64,000 nt of DNA from Actinophytocola sp. (GTDB lineage Bacteria; Actinomycetota; Actinomycetes; Mycobacteriales; Pseudonocardiaceae). How positions within the stretch are numbered: position 1 is the stretch's first letter; every line of letters starts with the position of its first letter. The translations under genes and the position numbers were made by a program. The stretch spans positions 1-64,000 of the forward strand of contig WHUB01000014.1 of assembly GCA_009377395.1 (NCBI GenBank), written 5' to 3'. A model generated the notes under the pieces. That model was given only the letters and a program-made list of their open reading frames with translations, was not told the origin of the DNA and ran no database searches. This document shows positions 1-7,649 of the stretch, one piece after another.

Positions 1-1
1 G

Positions 2-208
2 TGGCGGGAGACGGTCGAGCGCATCGTGCGGCGCGGCGTCAAACAGGGCGTCTTCCGCGACGTCGACGCGGCCGAAACGGCGTTGCGGTTCACCGCGCTC
101 ACCGACGGGCTAGCCATCCAGGTGCTGACCGGTGCGCAGCAGCTCTCGCCGGACGTGATGCGCCAGATCCTGATCCAGTTCGTCGAGTCCGAGCTCGTCA
201 AGCCGTAA
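2..208 (+). CDS. TetR-family regulator, C-terminal fragment (cut by window edge)
   Basis: Frame 2 is open from the first base and ends at the TAA at 206-208, giving the last 68 residues of a protein whose start lies outside the window. It shows the amphipathic helices of a TetR ligand-binding domain: a V-x-x-G-V-x-x-G-V-F segment near the start, then a T-x-L-x-x-G-L-A stretch, ending in FVESELVKP. No DNA-binding domain is visible because of the cut. The gene lies 29 bp before the carnitine-degradation operon on the same strand, so it is the obvious candidate regulator of that operon, and perhaps of the convergent acyl-CoA operon whose promoter has a TetR-like palindrome at 7440-7457. The family is inferred from fold pattern and position. 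Confidence 0.7.
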   Translation, partial: WRETVERIVRRGVKQGVFRDVDAAETALRFTALTDGLAIQVLTGAQQLSPDVMRQILIQFVESELVKP

Positions 209-237
209 ATCCACAACAGACACACGGGAGAAACCTC

Positions 238-1122
238 ATGAACGCTGAGGTCGTACTGACCTGCGCGCTGACCGGCGCCGGCGACACCACCGGCAAGAGC
301 GAGCACGTTCCGGTAACACCTAATGAGATCGCGGAGTCCGGGATCGAGGCGGCCAAGGCAGGTGCCACGGTCGTCCACATCCACGTCCGCGACCCGGAGA
401 CCGGCCAGGGCAGCAGGCAGACGTCGTTCTACGCCGAGGTCGTGGAACGCATCGAGGCCAGCGGCGTCGACGTGATCCTCAACCTCACCGCGGGCATGGG
501 CGGCGACCTCGACGTCCCCGACACCGACCCGCTCACGCCGGGACCGGCGACGGACCTGGTCGGCGCCAAGGAGCGCCTTGTCCACATCGAACAGATCCGG
601 CCCGAAATCTGCACGCTCGACTGCGGCACCCTCAACTTCGGCGACGGCAGCAACGTCTACATCGGAACCCCGGAGATGGTTCGCACCGGCGCCGAGCACA
701 TCAAGAACCTCGGCGTGAAGCCGGAGCTGGAGACCTTCGACACCGGGCAGGTGTGGCTGGCCAACCAGCTGCACGCCGAAGGGCTCCTCGACGACCCGCC
801 GCTGTTCCAGCTCTGCATGGGCATCCCGTACGGCGCTCCGGCCGAGCCGAGGGTGTTGCAGAGCATGGTCGACATGTTGCCCGCCGACGCGCAGTGGGCC
901 AGCTTCGCGATCGGCCGGATGCAGTTCCCGTGGGTGGCGCAGTCGGTGCTGCTCGGCGGCCACGTGCGCGTCGGGCTCGAGGACAACCTCTACCTGTCCA
1001 AGGGCGTCAAGGCCACCAACGCGCAGCTCACCGCGAAGGCCAAGGAGATCATCGAGCTGCTCGGCGCCCGCGTGCTCACCCCCGACGAGGGCCGCGCCAA
1101 GCTCGGCCTGCGCACCCGCTGA
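238..1122 (+). CDS. BKACE/DUF849 enzyme, probable 3-dehydrocarnitine cleavage enzyme
   Basis: A 294-residue beta-keto acid cleavage enzyme. The family condenses a beta-keto acid with acetyl-CoA and splits it into acetoacetate and a new CoA ester; for 3-dehydrocarnitine the products are acetoacetate and betainyl-CoA. The zinc-site signature HIHVRDP (residues 47-53) is present, as are the NLTAGMGG strand end near residue 85 and the late GLEDNLYL segment that carries the third metal ligand in this family. The ATG follows GGGAGAAACCTC. It is followed 11 bp later by L-carnitine dehydrogenase and then a hotdog thioesterase, which is the gene set known for L-carnitine degradation in pseudomonads. 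Other BKACE substrates (3-keto-5-aminohexanoate and similar) are possible from sequence alone; the context argues for dehydrocarnitine. Confidence 0.85.
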   Translation: MNAEVVLTCALTGAGDTTGKSEHVPVTPNEIAESGIEAAKAGATVVHIHVRDPETGQGSRQTSFYAEVVERIEASGVDVILNLTAGMGGDLDVPDTDPLTPGPATDLVGAKERLVHIEQIRPEICTLDCGTLNFGDGSNVYIGTPEMVRTGAEHIKNLGVKPELETFDTGQVWLANQLHAEGLLDDPPLFQLCMGIPYGAPAEPRVLQSMVDMLPADAQWASFAIGRMQFPWVAQSVLLGGHVRVGLEDNLYLSKGVKATNAQLTAKAKEIIELLGARVLTPDEGRAKLGLRTR

Positions 1123-1133
1123 AGGAGAACATC

Positions 1134-2084
1134 GTGACTGTCGTTTCGCCCGCCGACGTCGGCCGTGTCGCGTGCGTGGGAGCGGGGGTGATCGGCGGCG
1201 GCTGGGTCGCCCACTTCCTCGCCCGCGGCCTCGATGTCGTCGCCTACGACCCGGCACCGGACGCGGCCGACCGGCTCGCCCGGCTGGTCGACGCGGCCTG
1301 GCCCGCGCTGGAACGGCTCGGCCTCGCCGACGGCGCCAGCCCCGACCGGCTCACCGTCGCGCCGACGCTCAGCGACGCCGTCGCGGACGCCGAGTTCGTG
1401 CAGGAGAGCGCGCCGGAACGGCTCGACCTGAAGCTCGACCTGCTCGCCGAGATCGACGCCGCCACCCCGGCGGGCGTCGTCGTGGGCTCGTCCACGTCGG
1501 GCTACAGCATGACCGAGATGGCCGCCCGCTGCGCAACGCCGGAGCGGCTCGTCGTCGGCCACCCGTTCAACCCGCCATACCTGATCCCGCTGGTCGAGGT
1601 GGTCGGCGGCAAGCGCACCGACGCCGAGGCCGTCGCGTGGGCGAGCGAGTTCTACCGGGCGGTGGGCAAGTTCGTGATCACGATGGACCACGAGGTGCCC
1701 GGCTTCATCGCCAACCGGCTGCAGGAGGCACTGTGGCGGGAGGCGTTGCACATGGTCGCCGCCGGTGAGGCGACGGTGCAGCAGATCGACGACGCCATGA
1801 CCCAGGGGCCCGGTCTGCGGTGGGCGTTCATGGGACCGTGCCTGACGTTCCATCTGGCGGGCGGCGAGGGCGGCATGGCGCACATGCTGGACCACTTCGG
1901 ACCGTCGTTGCAGGCGCCGTGGACCCGGCTTGCCGCGCCCGAGCTGACGACGGAGCTGCGCGACCGGATGGTGGCGGGCTGCGAGGACGAGGCGGGCGAG
2001 CGGAGCATCGCCGACCTGGTGGCGGAGCGGGATCGCGGCGTGCTCGCCGTGCTGGATGCGGTCGGGTACGGTCGGCGGGCATGA
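1134..2084 (+). CDS. lcdH: L-carnitine 3-dehydrogenase (3-hydroxyacyl-CoA dehydrogenase family)
   Basis: A 316-residue NAD-dependent dehydrogenase that would oxidise L-carnitine to 3-dehydrocarnitine, the substrate of the enzyme encoded just upstream. The Rossmann motif GAGVIGGGW (residues 16-24) begins the protein. The segments ESAPERLDLKLDL, GSSTSG, GHPFNPPYLIPLVEVVGG (with the catalytic histidine), VPGFIANRLQEALWREALH and LRWAFMGPCLTFHLAGG are the hallmarks of carnitine dehydrogenase and distinguish it from ordinary hydroxybutyryl-CoA dehydrogenases. The length matches the family. GTG start at 1134 preceded by GAAGGAGAAC. Its TGA overlaps the ATG of a 31-codon reading frame in an ATGA junction, so the operon is tightly coupled down to the thioesterase. 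Confidence 0.88.
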   Translation: MTVVSPADVGRVACVGAGVIGGGWVAHFLARGLDVVAYDPAPDAADRLARLVDAAWPALERLGLADGASPDRLTVAPTLSDAVADAEFVQESAPERLDLKLDLLAEIDAATPAGVVVGSSTSGYSMTEMAARCATPERLVVGHPFNPPYLIPLVEVVGGKRTDAEAVAWASEFYRAVGKFVITMDHEVPGFIANRLQEALWREALHMVAAGEATVQQIDDAMTQGPGLRWAFMGPCLTFHLAGGEGGMAHMLDHFGPSLQAPWTRLAAPELTTELRDRMVAGCEDEAGERSIADLVAERDRGVLAVLDAVGYGRRA

Positions 2085-2176
2085 GGACTGCTCGCAGGTC
2101 CGAATCATCAGACACCATGCTGGCCGACGTCAGATTCAGGGCGCGGCTTGCCGCGCGCGACGAGGAGGCCGCATGA
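2081..2176 (+). CDS. 31-codon coupling ORF between carnitine dehydrogenase and thioesterase
   Basis: An ATG at 2081-2083 overlaps the stop of the carnitine dehydrogenase gene in the junction ATGA. The frame runs 31 codons to a TGA at 2174-2176 that overlaps the ATG of the thioesterase gene, again as ATGA. The product would be basic in its first half (several Arg) and end in DEEAA. The Shine-Dalgarno of the thioesterase (GAGGAGG) lies inside this frame. A perfect fit of both junctions suggests either a real small protein or a leader that carries ribosomes between the two enzymes. I recognise no family, and a chance arrangement is possible. Confidence 0.4.
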   Translation: MRTARRSESSDTMLADVRFRARLAARDEEAA

Positions 2177-2628
2177 GCTTGTCGCCCCACCGCGAGCCGA
2201 TCCGCGACGAATGGATCGACTACAACGGCCACGTCATGGACGGCTACTACTCCGTGATCTTCGGGCATGCCATCGACGCCGTGATGGTCGGCATCGGGAT
2301 CGACGCCGACTACCGGCAGCGCACCGGCTGCTCGCTCTACACCCTGGAGTCGCACGTGCGGTTCCTGCACGAGGTCAAGCCGGACACCACACCCGAGGTG
2401 CGCACCCGGGTGGTCGACGTCGACGCGAAGCGGCTCCGGCTGTGCTTCGAGATGATCGTCGACGACGTGGTGGTCGCGACCCAGGAGTCCATGACCATTC
2501 ACGTCGACCAGCGAGCCGGGCGGTCGAGCCCGTGGCCCGACGAGGTCCGCTCGTTCTGCGAGGACCTCGTCGAGCCACCGCCCGACTACGCGGGCCGGGC
2601 TATCGGGATGCCGACCCGGTCTGGTTGA
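2173..2628 (+). CDS. Hotdog-fold thioesterase, probable betainyl-CoA thioesterase
   Basis: A 151-residue 4HBT-type thioesterase. The DYNGHVMDGYY stretch (D16, H20) is the active-site loop typical of single hotdog proteins, followed by a long beta segment and FLHEVKPDT, usual for this fold. In the carnitine pathway the role would be to hydrolyse betainyl-CoA to glycine betaine and CoA, completing the conversion started by the two upstream enzymes. The ATG at 2173 is preceded by GAGGAGGCCGC. The 3' end overlaps by 29 bp the end of the convergent enoyl-CoA hydratase gene, so the two operons share their terminal region. Confidence 0.82.
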   Translation: MSLSPHREPIRDEWIDYNGHVMDGYYSVIFGHAIDAVMVGIGIDADYRQRTGCSLYTLESHVRFLHEVKPDTTPEVRTRVVDVDAKRLRLCFEMIVDDVVVATQESMTIHVDQRAGRSSPWPDEVRSFCEDLVEPPPDYAGRAIGMPTRSG

Positions 2629-3340
2629 GCATCCCGTAGGCCAGTCGCTCGATCAGCAGCGCCGCGGCGTTGGACGACTCCGCGACCGCGTCGATGGCCT
2701 GCTTGGCGACCGCGACGGCGAGTGCGGGCTTCCCGGCGAGGGTGTCCGCGACCGCCAGCGCCCGCTCCCTGGCCTCCCCTGGAGGAACGACCTCGGTCAG
2801 CAGCCCAAGCCGGTGCGCGGTCTCGGCATCCACTTTGGAGCCGAGCAGGATCAGCTCACGCGCCCGCGCGGTGCCGAGCATCCGCACCAGCCGGGTCAGC
2901 CCGCCCGAGCTGGGCACGATGCCCAGGTCCACCTCGGGCAGTACGAACACCGCCGTGTCGTCGGCGATCCTGATGTCGGTGGCGAGCGCGAGCTCGAGCC
3001 CGCCGCCGAGGCAGTAGCCGTGGATCGCGCTCACCGTCGGCGTGCCGAGCGCGGCGACCGCCTCGTACACCCGGCCGCTGCCACGGTAGTAGGCGGCGAT
3101 GGCCTCGGCGTCGAGCGAGGTGACCTCGGCGACGTCGGCACCGGCGCAGAACGCCCGGCCCTCGCCGGTGAACACGATCGCGTCGGCGCCGCCGACCTCG
3201 GGGGTCGCCAGCGCGTCGAGCAGCGCCTGTTCCAGCGCCGACGACAGCGCGTTGAGCTTGGCCGGCCGGTTGAGCGTGACCACGGCGAGGCCGCCGTGCC
3301 GTTCGACGTGCACGGCGGCCTCGGTGGCTGCTGCGCTCAT
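2600..3340 (-). CDS. Enoyl-CoA hydratase/isomerase family protein
   Basis: A 246-residue crotonase-fold protein. NRPAKLNALSS (residues 24-34) and GRAFCAGADV (61-70) form the CoA and oxyanion regions. Both catalytic glutamates of true hydratases are present: E116 in GGGLELAL and E136 in VLPEVDLG. It is the last gene of a four-gene minus-strand operon; its ATG overlaps the stop of the acyl-CoA dehydrogenase gene by 4 bp. In this context it would hydrate an enoyl-CoA made by that dehydrogenase. Because it converges on carnitine genes, a CaiD-like crotonobetainyl-CoA hydratase role is attractive but is inference. Confidence 0.85.
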   Translation of the reverse strand: MSAAATEAAVHVERHGGLAVVTLNRPAKLNALSSALEQALLDALATPEVGGADAIVFTGEGRAFCAGADVAEVTSLDAEAIAAYYRGSGRVYEAVAALGTPTVSAIHGYCLGGGLELALATDIRIADDTAVFVLPEVDLGIVPSSGGLTRLVRMLGTARARELILLGSKVDAETAHRLGLLTEVVPPGEARERALAVADTLAGKPALAVAVAKQAIDAVAESSNAAALLIERLAYGMLNQTGSASR

Positions 3341-4506
3341 GCCGCGCTTCCCGGGTGGGCCAGCACGCCCGCGACGCCACGCTTGACGATCTCGTTGCCG
3401 ATGATGAGCCGCTGGATCTCGGAGGTGCCCTCCCAGATCCGGTCGACGCGCAGCTCGCGGTACAGCCGCTCCACCGGGTTGTCGCGCATGTAGCCCCGGC
3501 CGCCGAAGATCTGCACCGCCCGGTCGACCGCCCTGCCCGCCGCCTCGGACGCGGACAGCTTCGCCACCGCCGCCTTGGCGTGGAGGGTCTTGCGATCCGC
3601 GCCCTGGTCGGACTCCCACGCGAGCTGGTACACCAGCGCCCGGTTGGTCACGATGTCGACCACGTTGTCCGCCAGCATCGACTGGATGAGCTGGTAGTGC
3701 GAGATCGGCTCGCCGAACTGCTGCCGGGAGTTGGCCCAGTCAGCGGCCAGCTCGGTGGCTCGGGCGGCGGCGCCGACGGTGCGGGCGGCGATCATCAGCC
3801 GTTCCTCGACGAACCAGTCCCGGATGAGGTCGTAGCCCTGCCCGACGTCGCCGAGCCGGGCGTCCTCGGGCAGCCGGACGTCGGTGAAGCGGAACTCGGG
3901 GTGCTCGTAGACGAAGGTGTGGGTGTAGCGCGGCACCCGGATGATCTCGACGCCGGGCAGGTCGGTGTCCACCAGGAACGTCGTCGGCGCACCGTCCACA
4001 GTGGCGAGCACGATGAGGAAGTCGGCGGCGTCGCCGACGGTGACGAACCACTTCTCCCCATTGAGGACATAGCCGTCGCCGTCGCGGACGGCGGTGGTAC
4101 GCAGCGCCTGCGGGTCGGAGCCCGCCTCGGCCTCGGTGACCGCCACGGCGTCACGGCGCTCGCCCCTGATCTCCGGCTCCAGGTAGCGCTCCCGCTGCGA
4201 CGGCGTGCAGGCACGCAGCGCGTTGGCCGGCCGCCACACCACATCCCACAGCGCGCCGGTGAGCTTACCCAGCTCCTCCTGCACGATCGCTTGCTCCAGA
4301 ATGGACAGTCCGGCGCCGCCCCACTCGGTCGGCATGTTGATCGCGTGCAGCTCGTGGTCGAGGATCGCCTGCCGCAGCTTGGCGTGCGTCTCGGCAGGCA
4401 GGCCGTTGTTGTCCTCGCACTCCTGCTCGTGCGCCATGATCACTCTGGCGAGCGAGGCGGCGCGGTCCTTCAGTTCGAGCTGACGGTCGGTGAAGGTGAA
4501 GTCCAT
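3337..4506 (-). CDS. Acyl-CoA dehydrogenase family protein
   Basis: A 389-residue FAD enzyme that introduces a trans-2 double bond into an acyl-CoA. The order is the N-terminal helical domain (residues 1-120), the middle beta domain with TEAEAGSDPQAL and NGEKWFVT, and the C-terminal helical domain with QIFGGRGYMRDNPVERLYRELR and IWEGTSEIQRLIIGNEI. The Glu in IWEGT is at the usual catalytic-base position. Length and motif order are normal for the family. The start at 4506 gives the standard MDFTFTDRQ opening. It lies 26 bp after the CoA ligase gene and overlaps the hydratase gene, so the three act in one pathway: activation, dehydrogenation, hydration. Confidence 0.9.
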   Translation of the reverse strand: MDFTFTDRQLELKDRAASLARVIMAHEQECEDNNGLPAETHAKLRQAILDHELHAINMPTEWGGAGLSILEQAIVQEELGKLTGALWDVVWRPANALRACTPSQRERYLEPEIRGERRDAVAVTEAEAGSDPQALRTTAVRDGDGYVLNGEKWFVTVGDAADFLIVLATVDGAPTTFLVDTDLPGVEIIRVPRYTHTFVYEHPEFRFTDVRLPEDARLGDVGQGYDLIRDWFVEERLMIAARTVGAAARATELAADWANSRQQFGEPISHYQLIQSMLADNVVDIVTNRALVYQLAWESDQGADRKTLHAKAAVAKLSASEAAGRAVDRAVQIFGGRGYMRDNPVERLYRELRVDRIWEGTSEIQRLIIGNEIVKRGVAGVLAHPGSAA

Positions 4507-4532
4507 GGTGTTCCTATCGACGTAGTTGCGGT

Positions 4533-6605
4533 TCAGGTCAGAACGATTCGGGCGTCGAGACACAGTGCTCGGTGCGGCGTCACGGCCACCGGGTTGCACT
4601 CGATCTCGGCGATCTCGGGGTGGGCGGCGGCGAACTCCGACAGCCGGGCGACGGCCGCCGCCGCGCCGTCGACGTCGACCGGCGGGCGGCCGCGGAACCC
4701 GGCGAGCAGGCGCGATCCCCGCAGCGACAGCAGCAGTTCCCGCGCCGATGCGGCGTCGACCGGCCCGAGGGCGCAGCGGGTGTCGGCCAGCAGTTCGGTG
4801 TGGACGCCGCCGATGCCGACGAGCACGACCGGACCGAACCGGGGGTCGCTGCGCACGCCGACGATGAGCTCGACGGCGTCCGCGAGGTCGGTCTGCTCCT
4901 CGACCGAGCAGGTCGGTGGGGAGAGCCGAGCCTGCAGGTCGTGCCAGGCCGCGTCGAGCTCGGCGTCGTCGCGGAGGCCGAGCAGCACGCCGCCCCGGTC
5001 GGACTTGTGCTCGTCGCCGAGCGCCTTGAGCACCAGCGGGTAGCGCAGCTCCGACGCTGCCGCCCGCAGCTCGTCGTGCGTGGCGGCCTCGGCGGCGGAC
5101 ACGAACGGCAGCCCGGCGTCGGCAAGCAGCCGTCGCGCCTGCCAGTAGCCGGTGCTCGTGATCGGCTCGGCCTGCGCCGGGAGCGCGGGCACCGTGCGCG
5201 GTGGGCGCTGGGCCCGTGCGGCGAGCCGGTCGAGCACCCACACTGCGTCGGCGACGTCCCGGTACACCGGCACGCCCTCGGCCCGCAGCGCGTCGGCGGC
5301 CTGCGACTGCCAGCTCATCGTCTGCACCACGAGAGTGGTGTCGCGGTCCCGGTGCAGTGCGGCGATGTCGTGCGCGGTGAGCAGCTCGCCCGCGCCCAGC
5401 TCGGCGCTGTAGCCGACGTAGCCGCCGAAGAACCCGGTCAGCAGCACGGCGTCGATCTCGTCGCTGCCGAGCAGCCGGTCGGTGACCCGGCTGAAACAGC
5501 TGATGTCCTGCTCCCCGCCGCCCGCGACGTCGACCGGGTTGCTCACCGCCGCCGTGGGCGGCAGCTCGGCGGCGACGGCCGCGCTCAGCACCGGCGAGAA
5601 CTCGTCCACCCGCCAGCCCGCGGCGTCGAGGCAGTCGCTGGCGACGGACGCCTGTCCGCCGCCGTCCGCGAACACCGCCGCCCGTCGCCCGCGTGGTGGC
5701 CGGGTGCGCAGCAGCCCCTGGAGCAGGTGCGTCATCTCGGTCGGGGTCGACACCAGCTCCATCCCGGCCGCGGCGCAGGCGGCGTCGACCACCACGCCGG
5801 GGCTGACCATGGCCCCGGTGTGCGACCTGGCGCCGCGTGCGGCGGCCGCGCCGCGCCCGACCGCGAGCAGCACCACCGGCTTGCCCGCGTGATGCGCCCG
5901 CAGCGCCGCCTCGGCGAACCGCCGCCCGTCCCGGAAGTCCTCGCAGTAGATCGCGATGGCCTCGGTCTCGTCGTGGTCGACGCAGGCGTCGATGAGATCC
6001 GCGATGCCGACGTCGGCCTGGTTGCCGAGGCTGGCGAACCGGGAGAAGCCGAGGCCGTGGTCGGCGACGAGCGCGGCCAGCTCGATGGCGATGTTGCCGC
6101 TCTGCGAGAGCAGCGCGACCGAGCCGGCCGGGAAGTCGTTGGAGGCCAGGTCGAGCCCGGCACTGTGGTCGAGCACGCCGAGGCAGTTCGGGCCGAGCAG
6201 GCAGGCGCCCGCGTCCCTGACCCGCTCGGCGAGCGCCCGCTCCCTGAGCTGTCCGTCCACTCCGGACTCGCCGAGGCCAGCGCTGATGCCGACGATCGCC
6301 TTGGCGCCCGCGGCGAGCGCGTCGTCGACGGCGGCCTCGAACCCGGCAGCGGGGACGGCGATCACCGCGAGGTCGACCGGCTCGCCTATCGCGGTCACGC
6401 TCGGGGCGGCCGGCCTGCCGAGGACCGTGGTGCGTGCCCGGTTCACCAGGTGCACCGGGCGGTCGCCGCGCAGCGCGTGCCGGGCGATCCAGTTGCCGTA
6501 CTTGCTCTGGTCGTCGCTCGCGCCGACCACCGCGACCGAGCGCGGCGAGAACAACGCCGTCAGGTCCCGCCGCGAGGTTGTCATGGGCCGGTATGCCGTC
6601 GTCAT
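4533..6605 (-). CDS. ADP-forming type acyl-CoA ligase (fused CoA-binding / ATP-grasp)
   Basis: A 690-residue protein of the NDP-forming acyl-CoA synthetase family. The N-terminal CoA-binding domain starts at FSPRSVAVVGAS (residues 19-30), followed by the GPNCLG and SQSGNIA segments. The phosphohistidine loop SHTGAMVS (H262) and a Succ-CoA-ligase-like middle domain come next, then a C-terminal ATP-grasp domain (about 480-690) ending in EIECNPVAV. It would activate a carboxylic acid with ATP and CoA, providing the substrate for the downstream acyl-CoA dehydrogenase. Its ATG overlaps the SDR stop in an ATGA junction; a second in-frame ATG lies 7 codons later. The substrate is not readable from sequence. 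Confidence 0.85.
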   Translation of the reverse strand: MTTAYRPMTTSRRDLTALFSPRSVAVVGASDDQSKYGNWIARHALRGDRPVHLVNRARTTVLGRPAAPSVTAIGEPVDLAVIAVPAAGFEAAVDDALAAGAKAIVGISAGLGESGVDGQLRERALAERVRDAGACLLGPNCLGVLDHSAGLDLASNDFPAGSVALLSQSGNIAIELAALVADHGLGFSRFASLGNQADVGIADLIDACVDHDETEAIAIYCEDFRDGRRFAEAALRAHHAGKPVVLLAVGRGAAAARGARSHTGAMVSPGVVVDAACAAAGMELVSTPTEMTHLLQGLLRTRPPRGRRAAVFADGGGQASVASDCLDAAGWRVDEFSPVLSAAVAAELPPTAAVSNPVDVAGGGEQDISCFSRVTDRLLGSDEIDAVLLTGFFGGYVGYSAELGAGELLTAHDIAALHRDRDTTLVVQTMSWQSQAADALRAEGVPVYRDVADAVWVLDRLAARAQRPPRTVPALPAQAEPITSTGYWQARRLLADAGLPFVSAAEAATHDELRAAASELRYPLVLKALGDEHKSDRGGVLLGLRDDAELDAAWHDLQARLSPPTCSVEEQTDLADAVELIVGVRSDPRFGPVVLVGIGGVHTELLADTRCALGPVDAASARELLLSLRGSRLLAGFRGRPPVDVDGAAAAVARLSEFAAAHPEIAEIECNPVAVTPHRALCLDARIVLT

Positions 6606-7420
6606 GACTCCTCCACAGGGTGAGCGGGACGGCCGGTGCCCCACGCGTCGACGCCGCCGTCGACGCACACGGTGGTGCCGGTGATGTAGCCACCGGCGGG
6701 CGTGGCGAGGAACGCGACGAGCTCGGCCACCTCCTCGGGCGTCCCGAGCCTGCCGAGCGGGACGGCGCGTGTCCATTCCTCGATCGCCTCCGGCGTGTAC
6801 TGCTCTCGCAGGCCATCGGTGAGGATCGTGCCCGGCGCGACCGCCACGCTGCGGATCCGGTGCTGGCTCCACTCCAGCGCGAGACCGGCGGCCAGGTTTT
6901 CCACCGCCGCGCGCGCGGCCGTCGCGTGCACCATGCCCGGGATACCCCGGCGCGGGGAGAACGCCATGAACACCACCAGGCCGGAGCGGTTGGGGATCAT
7001 CGAGCGAGTCGCGACCTCGCGGGTGACGCTCCAGGCCGCCTCGACCGACAGCCGGTGCACCGCCCGCCAGCCGTTGACCGAGATGTTCTCGGCAGGCGCC
7101 ATGAACTGCCCCCCGGCGCCGTTGACCAGGACGTCGATCCGGCCGTAGGCGTCAAGAACCTGGTCGACGAGCCCGGTGACCGCCTCCGGCTCGCGGACGT
7201 CGCAGGCAACGGTCACGCACTCGCCACCCAGCTCGGCGATGCGCTTGGCCACCTCGTCGAGCGGCTCGGGTCGCCGCCCGCACACGGCGATCCTCGCTCC
7301 GGCCGCCGCGCACGCGAGCGCCGTGGCGCGGCCGATCCCGGTGCCGCCGCCGGTGACCACGATGACCTGACCGGCCAGCGCATCGGCTCGGAGCGCGGTC
7401 GCCGCCGCAGATTTCGCCAT
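6602..7420 (-). CDS. SDR-family protein lacking the canonical Tyr/Lys pair (dienoyl-CoA reductase-like)
   Basis: A 272-residue Rossmann protein with TGGGTGIG (residues 23-30), the NGAG strand end at 100-103 and the C-terminal GGYITGTTVCVDGG. At the position of the catalytic YxxxK the sequence reads GMVHATAARAAVENL, so Tyr is replaced by Ala (166) and Lys by Arg (170), and the usual Ser strand reads VVFMAFS. Peroxisomal-type 2,4-dienoyl-CoA reductases likewise lack the tyrosine, and the PGTILT loop is reminiscent of them. It is first in the CoA ligase, acyl-CoA dehydrogenase and hydratase operon. The start chosen at 7420 has GGGAGGTGAG directly upstream; an alternative ATG is at 7432. Confidence 0.8.
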   Translation of the reverse strand: MAKSAAATALRADALAGQVIVVTGGGTGIGRATALACAAAGARIAVCGRRPEPLDEVAKRIAELGGECVTVACDVREPEAVTGLVDQVLDAYGRIDVLVNGAGGQFMAPAENISVNGWRAVHRLSVEAAWSVTREVATRSMIPNRSGLVVFMAFSPRRGIPGMVHATAARAAVENLAAGLALEWSQHRIRSVAVAPGTILTDGLREQYTPEAIEEWTRAVPLGRLGTPEEVAELVAFLATPAGGYITGTTVCVDGGVDAWGTGRPAHPVEES

Positions 7421-7439
7421 CTCACCTCCCATTGCGTAC

Positions 7440-7457
7440 TGACTGATCGATTAGTCA
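7440..7457. promoter_or_regulatory. TetR-type palindromic operator before the acyl-CoA operon
   Basis: TGACTGATCGATTAGTCA is an 18-bp palindrome in which 16 of 18 positions are symmetric. It lies 20 bp upstream of the SDR start, in an AT-richer stretch unlike the surrounding coding DNA. Size and symmetry fit a TetR-family operator. The cut TetR gene at the window start is a possible partner, but nothing in the sequence proves the match. The rest of the 7421-7649 gap holds no gene that I can support. Confidence 0.6.
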
Positions 7458-7649
7458 ATCGAAATACCACTCTCCATGCCGCCCCCATGGTTGTCAAGAG
7501 TGGGATAAAGCGGGCTGTCAAGGCCACAATGACGAGGGCGGCGGATCCCTGCGATACCCGGTCGTCGCGGTTCGGTATTGCGATTATCGCACCAAATATC
7601 GGGGCACGGAGTCGCCCGCCTGCTCAACACCCGGCGGCGACGGGGTTCC

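Noticed and set aside
3337-6816. A single 1159-codon minus-strand open frame across the acyl-CoA dehydrogenase region
   Set aside because: Only the part from 4506 down codes for a recognisable protein; the rest is the Arg/Gly-rich shadow of the CoA ligase gene in another frame.
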